A DNA stretch of 19,859 bases from RGIG4074 sp964615285 (GTDB lineage: Bacteria > Bacillota > Clostridia > Christensenellales > Borkfalkiaceae): the NCBI GenBank assembly GCA_964615285.1, contig CAZTND010000026.1, positions 1-19,859 of the forward strand, written 5' to 3'. Below are positions 8,363 to 14,532 of this stretch, piece after piece. Under the pieces are notes generated by a model that did not search any database, had not been told where the DNA came from, and saw nothing but the letters and a program-made list of their open reading frames with translations. The first letter of the stretch is position 1. Every line of letters begins with the position of its first letter. The position numbers and the translations under genes were made by a program.

Positions 8363-8394
8363 TGTAAACAACTGACTTTCATTGATTGTTTACA
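8363..8394. repeat. 9-bp inverted repeat TGTAAACAA / TTGTTTACA
   Basis: The perfect 9-bp arms lie at 8363-8371 and 8386-8394, separated by 14 bases, just left of the DnaA-box cluster. It has the form of a dimeric regulator site or a loose hairpin. No factor can be assigned. Confidence 0.45.
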
Positions 8395-8422
8395 AGTTTC
8401 CATAATATGGTCTAACCTGTTT

Positions 8423-8516
8423 TTATTCACAAAATCATTTTTTATCCACAAAACAAAAACTTTTTGAATAAAATTCCAGCCAAACGTTTGAAGTGTTATC
8501 AACAACTTTGTCCACA
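8423..8516 (+). promoter_or_regulatory. Second DnaA-box cluster
   Basis: Four boxes point the same way within 94 bases: TTATTCACA (8423-8431), TTATCCACA (8442-8450, perfect consensus), TTATCAACA (8496-8504) and TTGTCCACA (8508-8516). Surroundings are A+T-rich, but no TAG/TAA-type trinucleotide run stands beside them. It could be an origin sub-region, an initiator-titration site or a ParB/DnaA regulatory region. Confidence 0.65.
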
Positions 8517-8737
8517 TTTTGTGAAAAACTTCATTTTTTCTTATCAAAACAATTCGCCTTTTTATTTTTATAAACAAATGTTTTATTTTTTAATATAAAA
8601 GAATACAAAACATATTGCATGTTTATATTTTTTTGTTTGAGCCTTCACGGAAAAAATAGAGCCGCCGGGGGACAAATTTTTTCAAATAAAAAACTCTGTC
8701 TCCCTTTTTCTTTTTTCCAATGATGTCCTTTATAAAT

Positions 8738-8770
8738 AAAAAGGCCTCACCGCTAAGTGAAGCCTTTTTT
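8738..8770 (-). terminator. Rho-independent terminator of cvpA
   Basis: The stem pairs 8738-8750 with 8757-8769 (one mismatch) around a 6-base loop. On the minus strand it is followed by a T-rich run. It lies 58 bases beyond the cvpA stop. The opposite strand also ends in six T, so it could work both ways. Confidence 0.85.
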
Positions 8771-8827
8771 GTTTGCATCCAAAGAGGATGTTTTTTTGTG
8801 TCTGTCTGAAACACATCAAACATACAA

Positions 8828-9616
8828 TCAGAGGGGCATACTCGCCAAAATTACGGAAGCCGTTTCTTCCCCGCTGCCCGTCAGACCGCCGATGAAGTCC
8901 TGTACATAGTCCACAATGGGCGTGAACGCGGAGAGCTGTTCGAGGGCAAGCATGATGAGGTTGTTCTCATACAGCCAGCTGATGACCGTCGCCTGCGCCA
9001 GCGCATCCTGCAATTCCTCAAAGGGCAGAATGGAAAGGACAGCGAGCACGATGTAAACAAAGATTAATCCCTTGACGGCACCCAACACAAAGCCCAAAAG
9101 GTGATTGACCGCACCGATGACCGGGATCTTATCGAACACCTTGCTCAAGAAGCCCGCCAACAGGTTCAGCACGATCGCCGAAACGATGAACAGCGCAATG
9201 CCGCAAATTGCCGTGGCAATGAAGCCTGCCAGCACCGGAGCGACGACCTGCGCGATCGTAGGCGCCCCCTCGATGTTCAGCTGTTCCACAACGCCGAGCA
9301 CCATATCCGCAAGGAAATCCGGCAATCCCAAATTTCCCAATGCAGTCGTGATCCCCTCGTCCGACATGGAAACATTGAATCCATCGACCCCGTTCAGAAC
9401 ACCTTCCATCCAACCGGTGATGCTTGTAGTCACGCCAAACGTACTTTCGGCAAAATCAGCCACGGTGCCGGCAAAGAAAATGGCTACGAAAAAGGCGACG
9501 ATGGTGCTGATAAGTCCAACCAATCCGCGCAATAATCCCTTTTTCCATCCGACAATGACGATGATCAGCAGAAAAAGAACGACGACGATGTCAAGGATCA
9601 AAGGCAGAAACGTCAT
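8828..9616 (-). CDS. cvpA: CvpA family membrane protein
   Basis: This 262-residue integral membrane protein begins with the typical CvpA pattern: a first transmembrane helix (LDIVVVLFLLIIVIVGWKKG, about 8-27), the GLLRGLVGLIS turn, then a second helix to about 52. A poorly conserved outer loop (about 55-115) follows, then two further hydrophobic segments at about 118-157 and 160-198. CvpA was named for colicin V production; a general role in envelope maintenance is likely but the mechanism is not settled. AGGAGG lies 7 bases before the ATG. It has its own promoter and terminator, so it is a single-gene unit, divergent from yyaC. The C-terminal part after about 200 is longer than in minimal family members. 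Confidence 0.85.
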   Translation of the reverse strand: MTFLPLILDIVVVLFLLIIVIVGWKKGLLRGLVGLISTIVAFFVAIFFAGTVADFAESTFGVTTSITGWMEGVLNGVDGFNVSMSDEGITTALGNLGLPDFLADMVLGVVEQLNIEGAPTIAQVVAPVLAGFIATAICGIALFIVSAIVLNLLAGFLSKVFDKIPVIGAVNHLLGFVLGAVKGLIFVYIVLAVLSILPFEELQDALAQATVISWLYENNLIMLALEQLSAFTPIVDYVQDFIGGLTGSGEETASVILASMPL

Positions 9617-9647
9617 AATGATACCTCCTGTTTCTCAAATTTCTATA

Positions 9648-9676
9648 AGTATAACATATTACAGCATATTTGTCAA
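9648..9676 (-). promoter_or_regulatory. Sigma-A-type promoter for cvpA
   Basis: The minus strand reads TTGACA (9671-9676), a 17-base spacer and TATACT (9648-9653), ahead of AGGAGG and the cvpA ATG at 9616. The 12 bases AAAATGCTTGAC around the -35 recur in the rpmH promoter. Confidence 0.88.
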
Positions 9677-9833
9677 GCATTTTAATTTTTTTCGATAAAA
9701 TCAACATTTTTCTGTTTTGGGATTTTTTGCACAAAACGCCGCAAAAAACATACTTTTTTAAGAAAACAAAGTATACCTTTCCGGCAAAACGGGAATACTC
9801 CTGCGGACAAAAAACAGAAAAGGAACTTACGTT

Positions 9834-10379
9834 ATGCAATACTCCTTCAATTTATACAATTCCCTTGCCCCGACGGGCGCATTGATGGCGCTCAACGCCC
9901 TTCTCGCCGGCGAAAAAGAAGCGCCCGTCGTGCTCTGTATCGGCAGCGATCTGGTCATCGGCGACGCCCTGGGCCCCATTACGGGCACCCTCATCAAGAG
10001 CAAGACGGAGGGCATTCCCTGCTATGTCTACGGCTGCCTTGCCACGCCCGTTACGGCAAAAGAGGTAAAATATGTCAACGCCTTTCTCCGCCGCACGCAC
10101 CCCGGGCGCAAAGTCATCGCCATCGACGCGGCGGTAGGGGAACCGGGCGACATCGGGCTCATCAAAATCTCCGACGCAGCGCTGCGCCCCGGCAGCGGCG
10201 CCAATAAAAAGCTCGGCAAGGTGGGGGACATATCCGTTTTGGGCGTCATCGCCGAAAAATCCCTCTTCAATTACGCCGTTCTCAACTCCACCCGCCTCAA
10301 CGTCATCTATACCATGTCGCAGATCATCTCCGAAGCCGTCGTAGGCCTGCTCTGGAACAAATGCGGCGCGGCGGGATGA
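9834..10379 (+). CDS. yyaC: Sporulation protein YyaC (DUF1256)
   Basis: YyaC belongs to a family of spore proteins with a protease-like fold related to the germination protease and hydrogenase-maturation proteases; its substrate is not known. The 181-residue product carries the family pattern CIGSDLVIGDALGPITGTL at about 35-53, VYGCLATPV near 64-72 and an IDAAVGEPGDIG segment near 98-109. AAAGGAA lies about 8 bases before the ATG. It is the only plus-strand gene left of oriC, divergent from cvpA and convergent with jag. In Bacillus subtilis yyaC also lies near the origin beside parB. I could not define a forespore-type promoter. Its presence is the main sign that this organism is, or recently was, a spore former. 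Confidence 0.9.
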   Translation: MQYSFNLYNSLAPTGALMALNALLAGEKEAPVVLCIGSDLVIGDALGPITGTLIKSKTEGIPCYVYGCLATPVTAKEVKYVNAFLRRTHPGRKVIAIDAAVGEPGDIGLIKISDAALRPGSGANKKLGKVGDISVLGVIAEKSLFNYAVLNSTRLNVIYTMSQIISEAVVGLLWNKCGAAG

Positions 10380-10470
10380 AGGTCGTTTTTTATTTTTTAT
10401 TATCTCGCATGACGAGGCTTTTCAAACATGCAACGATCGGAAAAGATCAATCAATTTTTCCGACCGCGCA

Positions 10471-10749
10471 GGGCAAATCATCTAAACAAGGCGCTTTGCT
10501 GATTTGTCCGAACGGTAACCCCTTCGGCGGAGTTTATAAGGGACGGCGCTCCTTATAAACCGATAAAGTCAAGGCGGCGCCTTGCGCTTTTATCTTCCAT
10601 TCGGGCGATGCGTGCGGAATTTACGTTCCGTTCTGTTAAATATTTTTTCGGAGGACGTTGCCCTCCAAACCACCTACCGAAGGGACAACATCCCTTCGGG
10701 CGTCCGAATTATTGTCAAAGCGGGCAATTGCGCGGAACGTGCGTTCCGC
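10471..10749. repeat. Hairpin-rich intergenic repeat (locus B)
   Basis: The spacer between yyaC and jag (10380-10885) contains no gene but many inverted repeats. They are: GGGCAAATCA/TGATTTGTCC (10471-10509, one G-T pair); GTTTATAAGG/CCTTATAAAC (10532-10560, inner loop GGC); CAAGGC/GCCTTG with loop GGC (10570-10584) inside GATAAAG/CTTTTATC; GGAGG/CCTCC (10650-10666); CCGAAGGGA/TCCCTTCGG (10677-10699); and GCGGAAC/GTTCCGC (10732-10749). The style matches locus A (short stems, loops of 3 to 5), but stems are different and loops less regular. Confidence 0.6.
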
Positions 10750-10781
10750 TCTCGGGACAAAAGGGAAAGGGGATTTTCAGT

Positions 10782-10823
10782 AAAAAAACACCATCCGGAG
10801 ACAAGTATCTCCGGACGGTGTTT
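10782..10823 (-). terminator. Rho-independent terminator of the rpmH-jag operon
   Basis: A long stem pairs 10786-10801 with 10808-10823 (one A/C mismatch, 6-base loop). On the minus strand a run of T follows (10782-10788 are all A on the plus strand). It is about 60 bases beyond the jag stop. A weaker T run on the other side may also stop transcription from yyaC. Confidence 0.85.
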
Positions 10824-10885
10824 CTGTTTTTTCGGAAAGCGGTAAACCCGGTTCAGATACGGGCATGCCGCCTTGCTTTTTCAAT

Positions 10886-11926
10886 TTATTCTTCGGTCTT
10901 TTCCTCGGGCACGGAGTTCAGATTTTCGTCTTTGCGGCTGTTGCCCAAAAACGTCCCGAATACCATGGAAGAACTCTTCTTGTAGGCGGGCTGTTCGGAG
11001 GACGCGCTGCCCATGCCCGTACCGCCGCTCATGCGGCTGCGCTCCGCCTTCTCCTCCTCCGTATAGCGGCGCTGCGGCCTGGAAAAGTCGCGGCGGAATC
11101 CGCCCCGGTTCCTGTCTCTGTCCTCGCCGCGACGCCTGTCGCCGCGGTTATACTCACGATTATTATACTCTCCGCGATTATAGTCCCGATTGTTGTTGTA
11201 TTCCCCGCGGTTGAAGTTGCCGCGGCTGCTGCCCTTGCCGCTCCGACGGAAATCGCCTCTCCCGCCCTGCGGCCGCCTGTCGCGGTAATAGGGCTTCAGC
11301 TCATTGGGCGTCACGACCACATAACGGCGGGGGTCCTTGCCCTCGGAGCTCGTCCTGACTTCCGTGCTGTCGGCAAGCGTCGAATGAATGACACGCCTCT
11401 CGTAGGCACTCATGGGTTCCAGGCTGATCTTTCTGCCCTGGCGCACCGCCTTTTCCGCCGTCTTTTTCGCCACGCGGCGCAGGGTCTCTTCGCGCTTTTC
11501 ACGATAATTGCCGCAGTCCACAACGACCCGTTTGTACTCTTCCCGCCCCGTATTGGCAACGGCTCCCGCCAGGCTCTGCAGCGCGTCCAGAACGGCGCCG
11601 CGCTTGCCGATGACGGCGTGGGAATCCTCCGTCTCCAGATCTATCTCGATCTTTTCTTCCTCCCGCACCAAATGGGGCGCGGCGTCGACGGAGAGCAGCT
11701 TCAGAAGGCCTTCCAAAAATTCTACCGCGCGTTCGCCGTCGGTAGCGTCGTCCTGTACATAGACTTTTATTCTCGCCTTGACGGAACCGATACCCAAAAA
11801 GGTGACCTTTCCTTTTTCCAGTACTTCCATCTCCATCTTCTCTGCGGGAACGCCCGTCGCCGCGACCGCGGCGGCAAGCGCGTCCTCCACGGTCTTGCCT
11901 GTAAATTCGCCTAATTCTTTCTTCAT
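10886..11926 (-). CDS. jag: Jag/KhpB RNA-binding protein with Arg/Gly/Asn/Tyr-rich tail
   Basis: Jag (KhpB, SpoIIIJ-associated) is an RNA-binding protein linked to cell elongation and envelope genes. In the 346 residues: Jag-N domain about 3-50 (ends FLGIGSVKARIKV); KH-like domain about 75-140 with the IGKRG loop at 106-110; R3H domain about 145-207 with PMSAYERRVIH at 171-181. After about 215 there is an atypical disordered tail of about 130 residues, rich in Arg, Gly, Asn, Asp and Tyr, with repeated RGEYNN-like units between about 235 and 265 and more RG/RGG pairs to about 287. Typical family members end soon after R3H. GAGAGG precedes the ATG by about 8 bases. It is the last gene of the operon, 46 bases after yidC. 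Confidence 0.93.
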   Translation of the reverse strand: MKKELGEFTGKTVEDALAAAVAATGVPAEKMEMEVLEKGKVTFLGIGSVKARIKVYVQDDATDGERAVEFLEGLLKLLSVDAAPHLVREEEKIEIDLETEDSHAVIGKRGAVLDALQSLAGAVANTGREEYKRVVVDCGNYREKREETLRRVAKKTAEKAVRQGRKISLEPMSAYERRVIHSTLADSTEVRTSSEGKDPRRYVVVTPNELKPYYRDRRPQGGRGDFRRSGKGSSRGNFNRGEYNNNRDYNRGEYNNREYNRGDRRRGEDRDRNRGGFRRDFSRPQRRYTEEEKAERSRMSGGTGMGSASSEQPAYKKSSSMVFGTFLGNSRKDENLNSVPEEKTEE

Positions 11927-11972
11927 GGTAAAAACCTCTCTGTTTTATTCCCTTATCTCCGTCTTACCGACG

Positions 11973-13304
11973 TTATTTTTTTCTGTTTTTATCCTTTTTA
12001 TCCTCGCCGCTCTTCTTATCGCCGTTCATGATGGAACGATTGCGTTCCCAGTCGCGGGTCAAAGCCTTTCTGCCGCCGTAATTGGGCTGCGCCGCCTGTT
12101 CCCGCGCCTCCCGCCGTTTGAACATCGAATCGATAAACCGGTTGACGACCAACGTGCTGACGATGGAGAACAAGCTGCTTGTAATCAGGTACAGGGAGAA
12201 TGCCGCGCTGTAAATGAACGCAAACACGCAGAACAGAACGGGCATCAGAAACATCATCCCCTTCTGCATGGACTGCGAAGACTTGTCCGCCGTCTGCAGT
12301 TCCCGCTGCGCTTTCTGCGAACGCATGGCGAGCAGCTGCGATCCCACGTTTGCAAGGATCGTCAGCACGACCAGCACGAAGTATCCGTTGGGTTCGCTCT
12401 TTGCGTCGCTCAGATTGTATGTGATCTCGTTATAGGTGTTTTCGTTGATAAATTCCCGGATCGTGACTTCCGAGCCGTCCGGCAATTCAATACTGCGCGT
12501 GATGGCGTTGCAGAAGTCGCTGTAATCCTGCAGCGGGTTTGCCCAGGCAACGTCCGGATAGTAGATATTCTTGATCCACAAAAATCCTTCGACGTTCTCC
12601 TCGTAATAGGTCGCCGCAGCGGCGCGGCCGAGGTCGCGGACATACTCCAGGCAATCGTCCTCCGTTTCGAGAGAACTTTCCAGGTTCATGAGCTTTTCCG
12701 TGTTGAGCTGATATTCCTTTGTACCGCTCGTCTTGTGTTCGAGATAATAGATGTAGTACTCGTCCCCTTCGCCTTCGACGATATAATAATTATTGTCGTT
12801 TTCATACTCCGCCCGCGAAGCGTCCTCGTCGCAGTGTTCCAGAATGGCGGCGTCATATGCCTGCGCCATGCCCGTATACAGCGAAAGGTTCATGTGCTGG
12901 GAATAGCCCGTCAGCGACTGAAACGCGGCAATGAGGATGAGCAGGGAGGCGAGCACGGGGATACAGGAAGCGAACATATTGAAATTGTTCTGCTTATACA
13001 CTTCCTGCATCTTCTTCTGATAGAGTTCGGGCGTATTCGCATACTGCGCCTGTAATTTTTCAAGCTGCGCGCGCATCTTTTCCATCTTCAGGGACTGCTT
13101 GCGCATGGTCGCTTTCTGCCATACATCGAGGGGGAGGATGACCACTTTCAGGATGAGGCAGTAGAGTATGATGCCCAATCCCGTGATGCCCACCGCGCCG
13201 ATGATGATTCCGATGAACGATTCCAGAAAAAACAGCCAGCCGGAAGCGATCTCTCCGTTGACCTCGAACAGCTGTAAACTGACGTCGAGAAGATTTGTAA
13301 TCAT
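11973..13304 (-). CDS. yidC: Membrane protein insertase YidC with a large external insertion
   Basis: YidC/Oxa1 inserts membrane proteins alone or with Sec. This copy has 443 residues against about 260-290 for common Gram-positive forms. Core parts are present: first conserved helix about 37-60 with ILKVVILPL, the cytoplasmic coiled hairpin about 65-105, second helix 112-132, the FLWIKNIYYPD motif at 241-251, and three helices at about 307-326, 350-366 and 368-388. Extra material is at about 135-240 and 255-305, both predicted outside the cell and acidic/Tyr-rich. The hydrophilic-groove arginine position is a lysine (K53), keeping the positive charge. No lipoprotein Cys is seen at the N-terminus. 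The tail is Lys/Asp-rich. AAGGAAA precedes the ATG by about 7 bases. It sits between yidD and jag. Confidence 0.93.
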   Translation of the reverse strand: MITNLLDVSLQLFEVNGEIASGWLFFLESFIGIIIGAVGITGLGIILYCLILKVVILPLDVWQKATMRKQSLKMEKMRAQLEKLQAQYANTPELYQKKMQEVYKQNNFNMFASCIPVLASLLILIAAFQSLTGYSQHMNLSLYTGMAQAYDAAILEHCDEDASRAEYENDNNYYIVEGEGDEYYIYYLEHKTSGTKEYQLNTEKLMNLESSLETEDDCLEYVRDLGRAAAATYYEENVEGFLWIKNIYYPDVAWANPLQDYSDFCNAITRSIELPDGSEVTIREFINENTYNEITYNLSDAKSEPNGYFVLVVLTILANVGSQLLAMRSQKAQRELQTADKSSQSMQKGMMFLMPVLFCVFAFIYSAAFSLYLITSSLFSIVSTLVVNRFIDSMFKRREAREQAAQPNYGGRKALTRDWERNRSIMNGDKKSGEDKKDKNRKK

Positions 13305-13395
13305 GTATTTGTTTCCTTATGCATTATCTATTTTTCCCCGTATTCTCTCTTTTCTTCCTTAACTTCCGTAAGTAGGGCAAACCGAAATGTTTGCG

Positions 13396-13453
13396 TAACA
13401 TGGGATCCGGGGACGACATTCCCCTGAAAATCCCATGTTATCGCCTGCGGCAA
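13396..13453. repeat. Hairpin repeat between yidD and yidC (locus C)
   Basis: A perfect 11-bp stem TAACATGGGAT (13396-13406) / ATCCCATGTTA (13430-13440) encloses a smaller GGGGA/TCCCC hairpin (13409-13424). It is followed by a degenerate TCGCC-TGC-GGCAA hairpin (13441-13453). The tract from 13426 matches the locus A unit (GAAAATCCCA, then GTT, then TCGCCTGCGGC) almost base for base. It lies inside the 150-base yidD-yidC spacer and so would be part of the operon mRNA. Confidence 0.75.
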
Positions 13454-13455
13454 TT

Positions 13456-13755
13456 TCATTTCAGCCATTTCATTTTCCAAAATTTTTCCGGTACGGGATC
13501 GTACCCGCCCCGGGAAAACGGATTGCACCGAAGAATGCGCCAGCTGCCCATCAATATCCCGACGATCGCGCCGTAGTTGTTGATGCTCTCCAACGTATAT
13601 TGCGAACAGGTGGGATAATACAGGCAGGTGTGCAGGGAAATATTGTCCTGATAAAAAACGATCGCGCGCATGCAGATCATCTTCAACAGGGGCGGAAGGA
13701 AGTGCTTCCGCATATACCGCACGTTTGCCGCGGCGATTTCACGCAGGGCGTCCAT
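13456..13755 (-). CDS. yidD: Membrane protein insertion efficiency factor YidD
   Basis: YidD is a small membrane-associated protein that assists insertion by YidC. The 99-residue product has the family hallmark YYPTCSQYTLESI (about 46-58), the GILMGSWRILRCNPFSRGG stretch (about 66-84) and the DPVP end. A short N-terminal extension precedes the amphipathic segment. It starts 3 bases after the rnpA stop codon, with an AAGG ribosome site inside the end of rnpA, so the two are tightly coupled. Position between rnpA and yidC is standard. Confidence 0.95.
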   Translation of the reverse strand: MDALREIAAANVRYMRKHFLPPLLKMICMRAIVFYQDNISLHTCLYYPTCSQYTLESINNYGAIVGILMGSWRILRCNPFSRGGYDPVPEKFWKMKWLK

Positions 13756-13758
13756 GTT

Positions 13759-14112
13759 TTATGCCTTCTCTTCCCGTTTTTCCGGGAGTTCTCTGGTCAG
13801 TTTCTGTTTTTCCAGAATGCGCAGAAAATCCTTTTCCAGCGTGCGGTAATCGTATTCTTCCGCCACTTTCGGCAGCAATACATAGCTGTAACCGCTCTGC
13901 AACCGGTCTATGTGCAGACGGAAAATTTCGCGCAAAATGCGTTTGACGCGGTTGCGCCGCACGCTGTCGCCGTGCTTTTTGCTCACGCAGACGCCCATCT
14001 TCAATTCGTCGGAAGGAAGATACAGCAGCGTCAGACGGGCGGAAAAACCCCTCTTGCCCTTGGCAAAGATTTTCTGAAATTCTGTATTCTTCTTGATCCG
14101 AACGTACTTCAT
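13759..14112 (-). CDS. rnpA: Ribonuclease P protein component
   Basis: RnpA is the protein subunit of RNase P, which matures tRNA 5' ends. With the ATG at 14112 the product is 117 residues: KKNTEFQKIFAKGKR at the start, central strand LKMGVCVSKKHGDSVRRNRVKR with the conserved RNR-type RNA-binding motif, then a helical end and a charged tail. The open frame continues upstream to a TTG at 14217, adding 35 residues of hydrophobic sequence unlike the family, so I reject that start. No clear Shine-Dalgarno sequence is visible before the ATG (the preceding bases are poly-T), which is unusual. It is 133 bases after rpmH. Confidence 0.92.
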   Translation of the reverse strand: MKYVRIKKNTEFQKIFAKGKRGFSARLTLLYLPSDELKMGVCVSKKHGDSVRRNRVKRILREIFRLHIDRLQSGYSYVLLPKVAEEYDYRTLEKDFLRILEKQKLTRELPEKREEKA

Positions 14113-14245
14113 GAAAAAAACCGGAAAAAAATAATCTGCCGTCAGCAAAGAAAAGAGGGGACGGCCGCAGACGAAAGGGAGCCCTTCCAAAGCAAATAAG
14201 CCGCTTCGTTTTCTCAAAGCGACTTTACCCGAAACAATTCCGTTT

Positions 14246-14380
14246 TTATGCGGAAAGTTTGGCTCTGCCCTTGTTTCTCCTTCTCTTCAGCACCCTTCTT
14301 CCCGCGTTGGAAGCCATTCTCTTGCGGAAGCCGTGCACCTTTTTGCGCGCTCTCTTTTTGGGTTGGTATGTTCTCTTCAT
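14246..14380 (-). CDS. rpmH: 50S ribosomal protein L34
   Basis: Translating the minus strand from the ATG at 14380 gives 44 residues beginning MKRTYQPKKRARKKVHGFRK, then a conserved MAS-type segment, AGRRVLKRRRNKGRAKLSA and TAA. This is a full-length L34, one of the most recognisable small ribosomal proteins. GGAG lies about 9 bases before the ATG, and a strong promoter lies immediately upstream. It heads the rpmH-rnpA-yidD-yidC-jag operon. Confidence 0.97.
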   Translation of the reverse strand: MKRTYQPKKRARKKVHGFRKRMASNAGRRVLKRRRNKGRAKLSA

Positions 14381-14421
14381 TTTTCTGTACTCCTGTATTT
14401 ATATTATCTGTTTTTTGCTAT

Positions 14422-14450
14422 ATTATAAAGAAAATAAGTTTCTCCGTCAA
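14422..14450 (-). promoter_or_regulatory. Sigma-A-type promoter for rpmH
   Basis: The minus strand reads TTGACG (14445-14450), a 17-base spacer and TATAAT (14422-14427). It shares AAAATGCTTGAC with the cvpA promoter and lies about 42 bases before the rpmH start. Confidence 0.9.
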
Positions 14451-14532
14451 GCATTTTTGACGCGTAAAAGCCAAAAACGGTTTTTTTCCTCCCTCCGCCG
14501 CCGCGGAAAGGACAAAAATTCAGCCGAAAAGA

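Larger units (their letters stand above)
6053..8737. other. A+T-rich gene-free island with parS and DnaA-box signals
   Basis: About 2.7 kb between the ftsH promoter and the cvpA terminator is visibly A+T-rich, full of poly-A and poly-T tracts, and unlike the G+C-rich genes either side. No frame in it shows a family I recognise. It holds tandem parS half-sites (6164-6185), four parS-like sites (6993, 7447, 7490, 7779), a hairpin with arms CCGTCA/TGACGG (7648-7667), a 17-bp tandem duplication (7677-7710), a 9-bp inverted repeat (8363-8394) and four DnaA boxes (8423-8516). The only frame with a good ribosome site is 6334-6609 on the plus strand (GGAGG 6 bases before ATG, 91 codons). It resembles nothing known and may be chance. 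I infer a centromere-like region used by ParB. Confidence 0.7.

Noticed and set aside
8180..8823. Three short minus-strand frames at the right end of the A+T-rich island
   Set aside because: They overlap the DnaA boxes and terminator, have no ribosome sites and show random Lys/Phe/Ile-rich composition.
9728..9755. Forespore-type promoter for yyaC (TGCACA and CATACTT)
   Set aside because: The spacer is 15 bases, too short for sigma-G, and the -35 match is imperfect in an A+T-rich background.
11778..13055. A 425-codon plus-strand frame opposite jag and yidC
   Set aside because: It spans the ends of two confident genes and has no recognisable domain.
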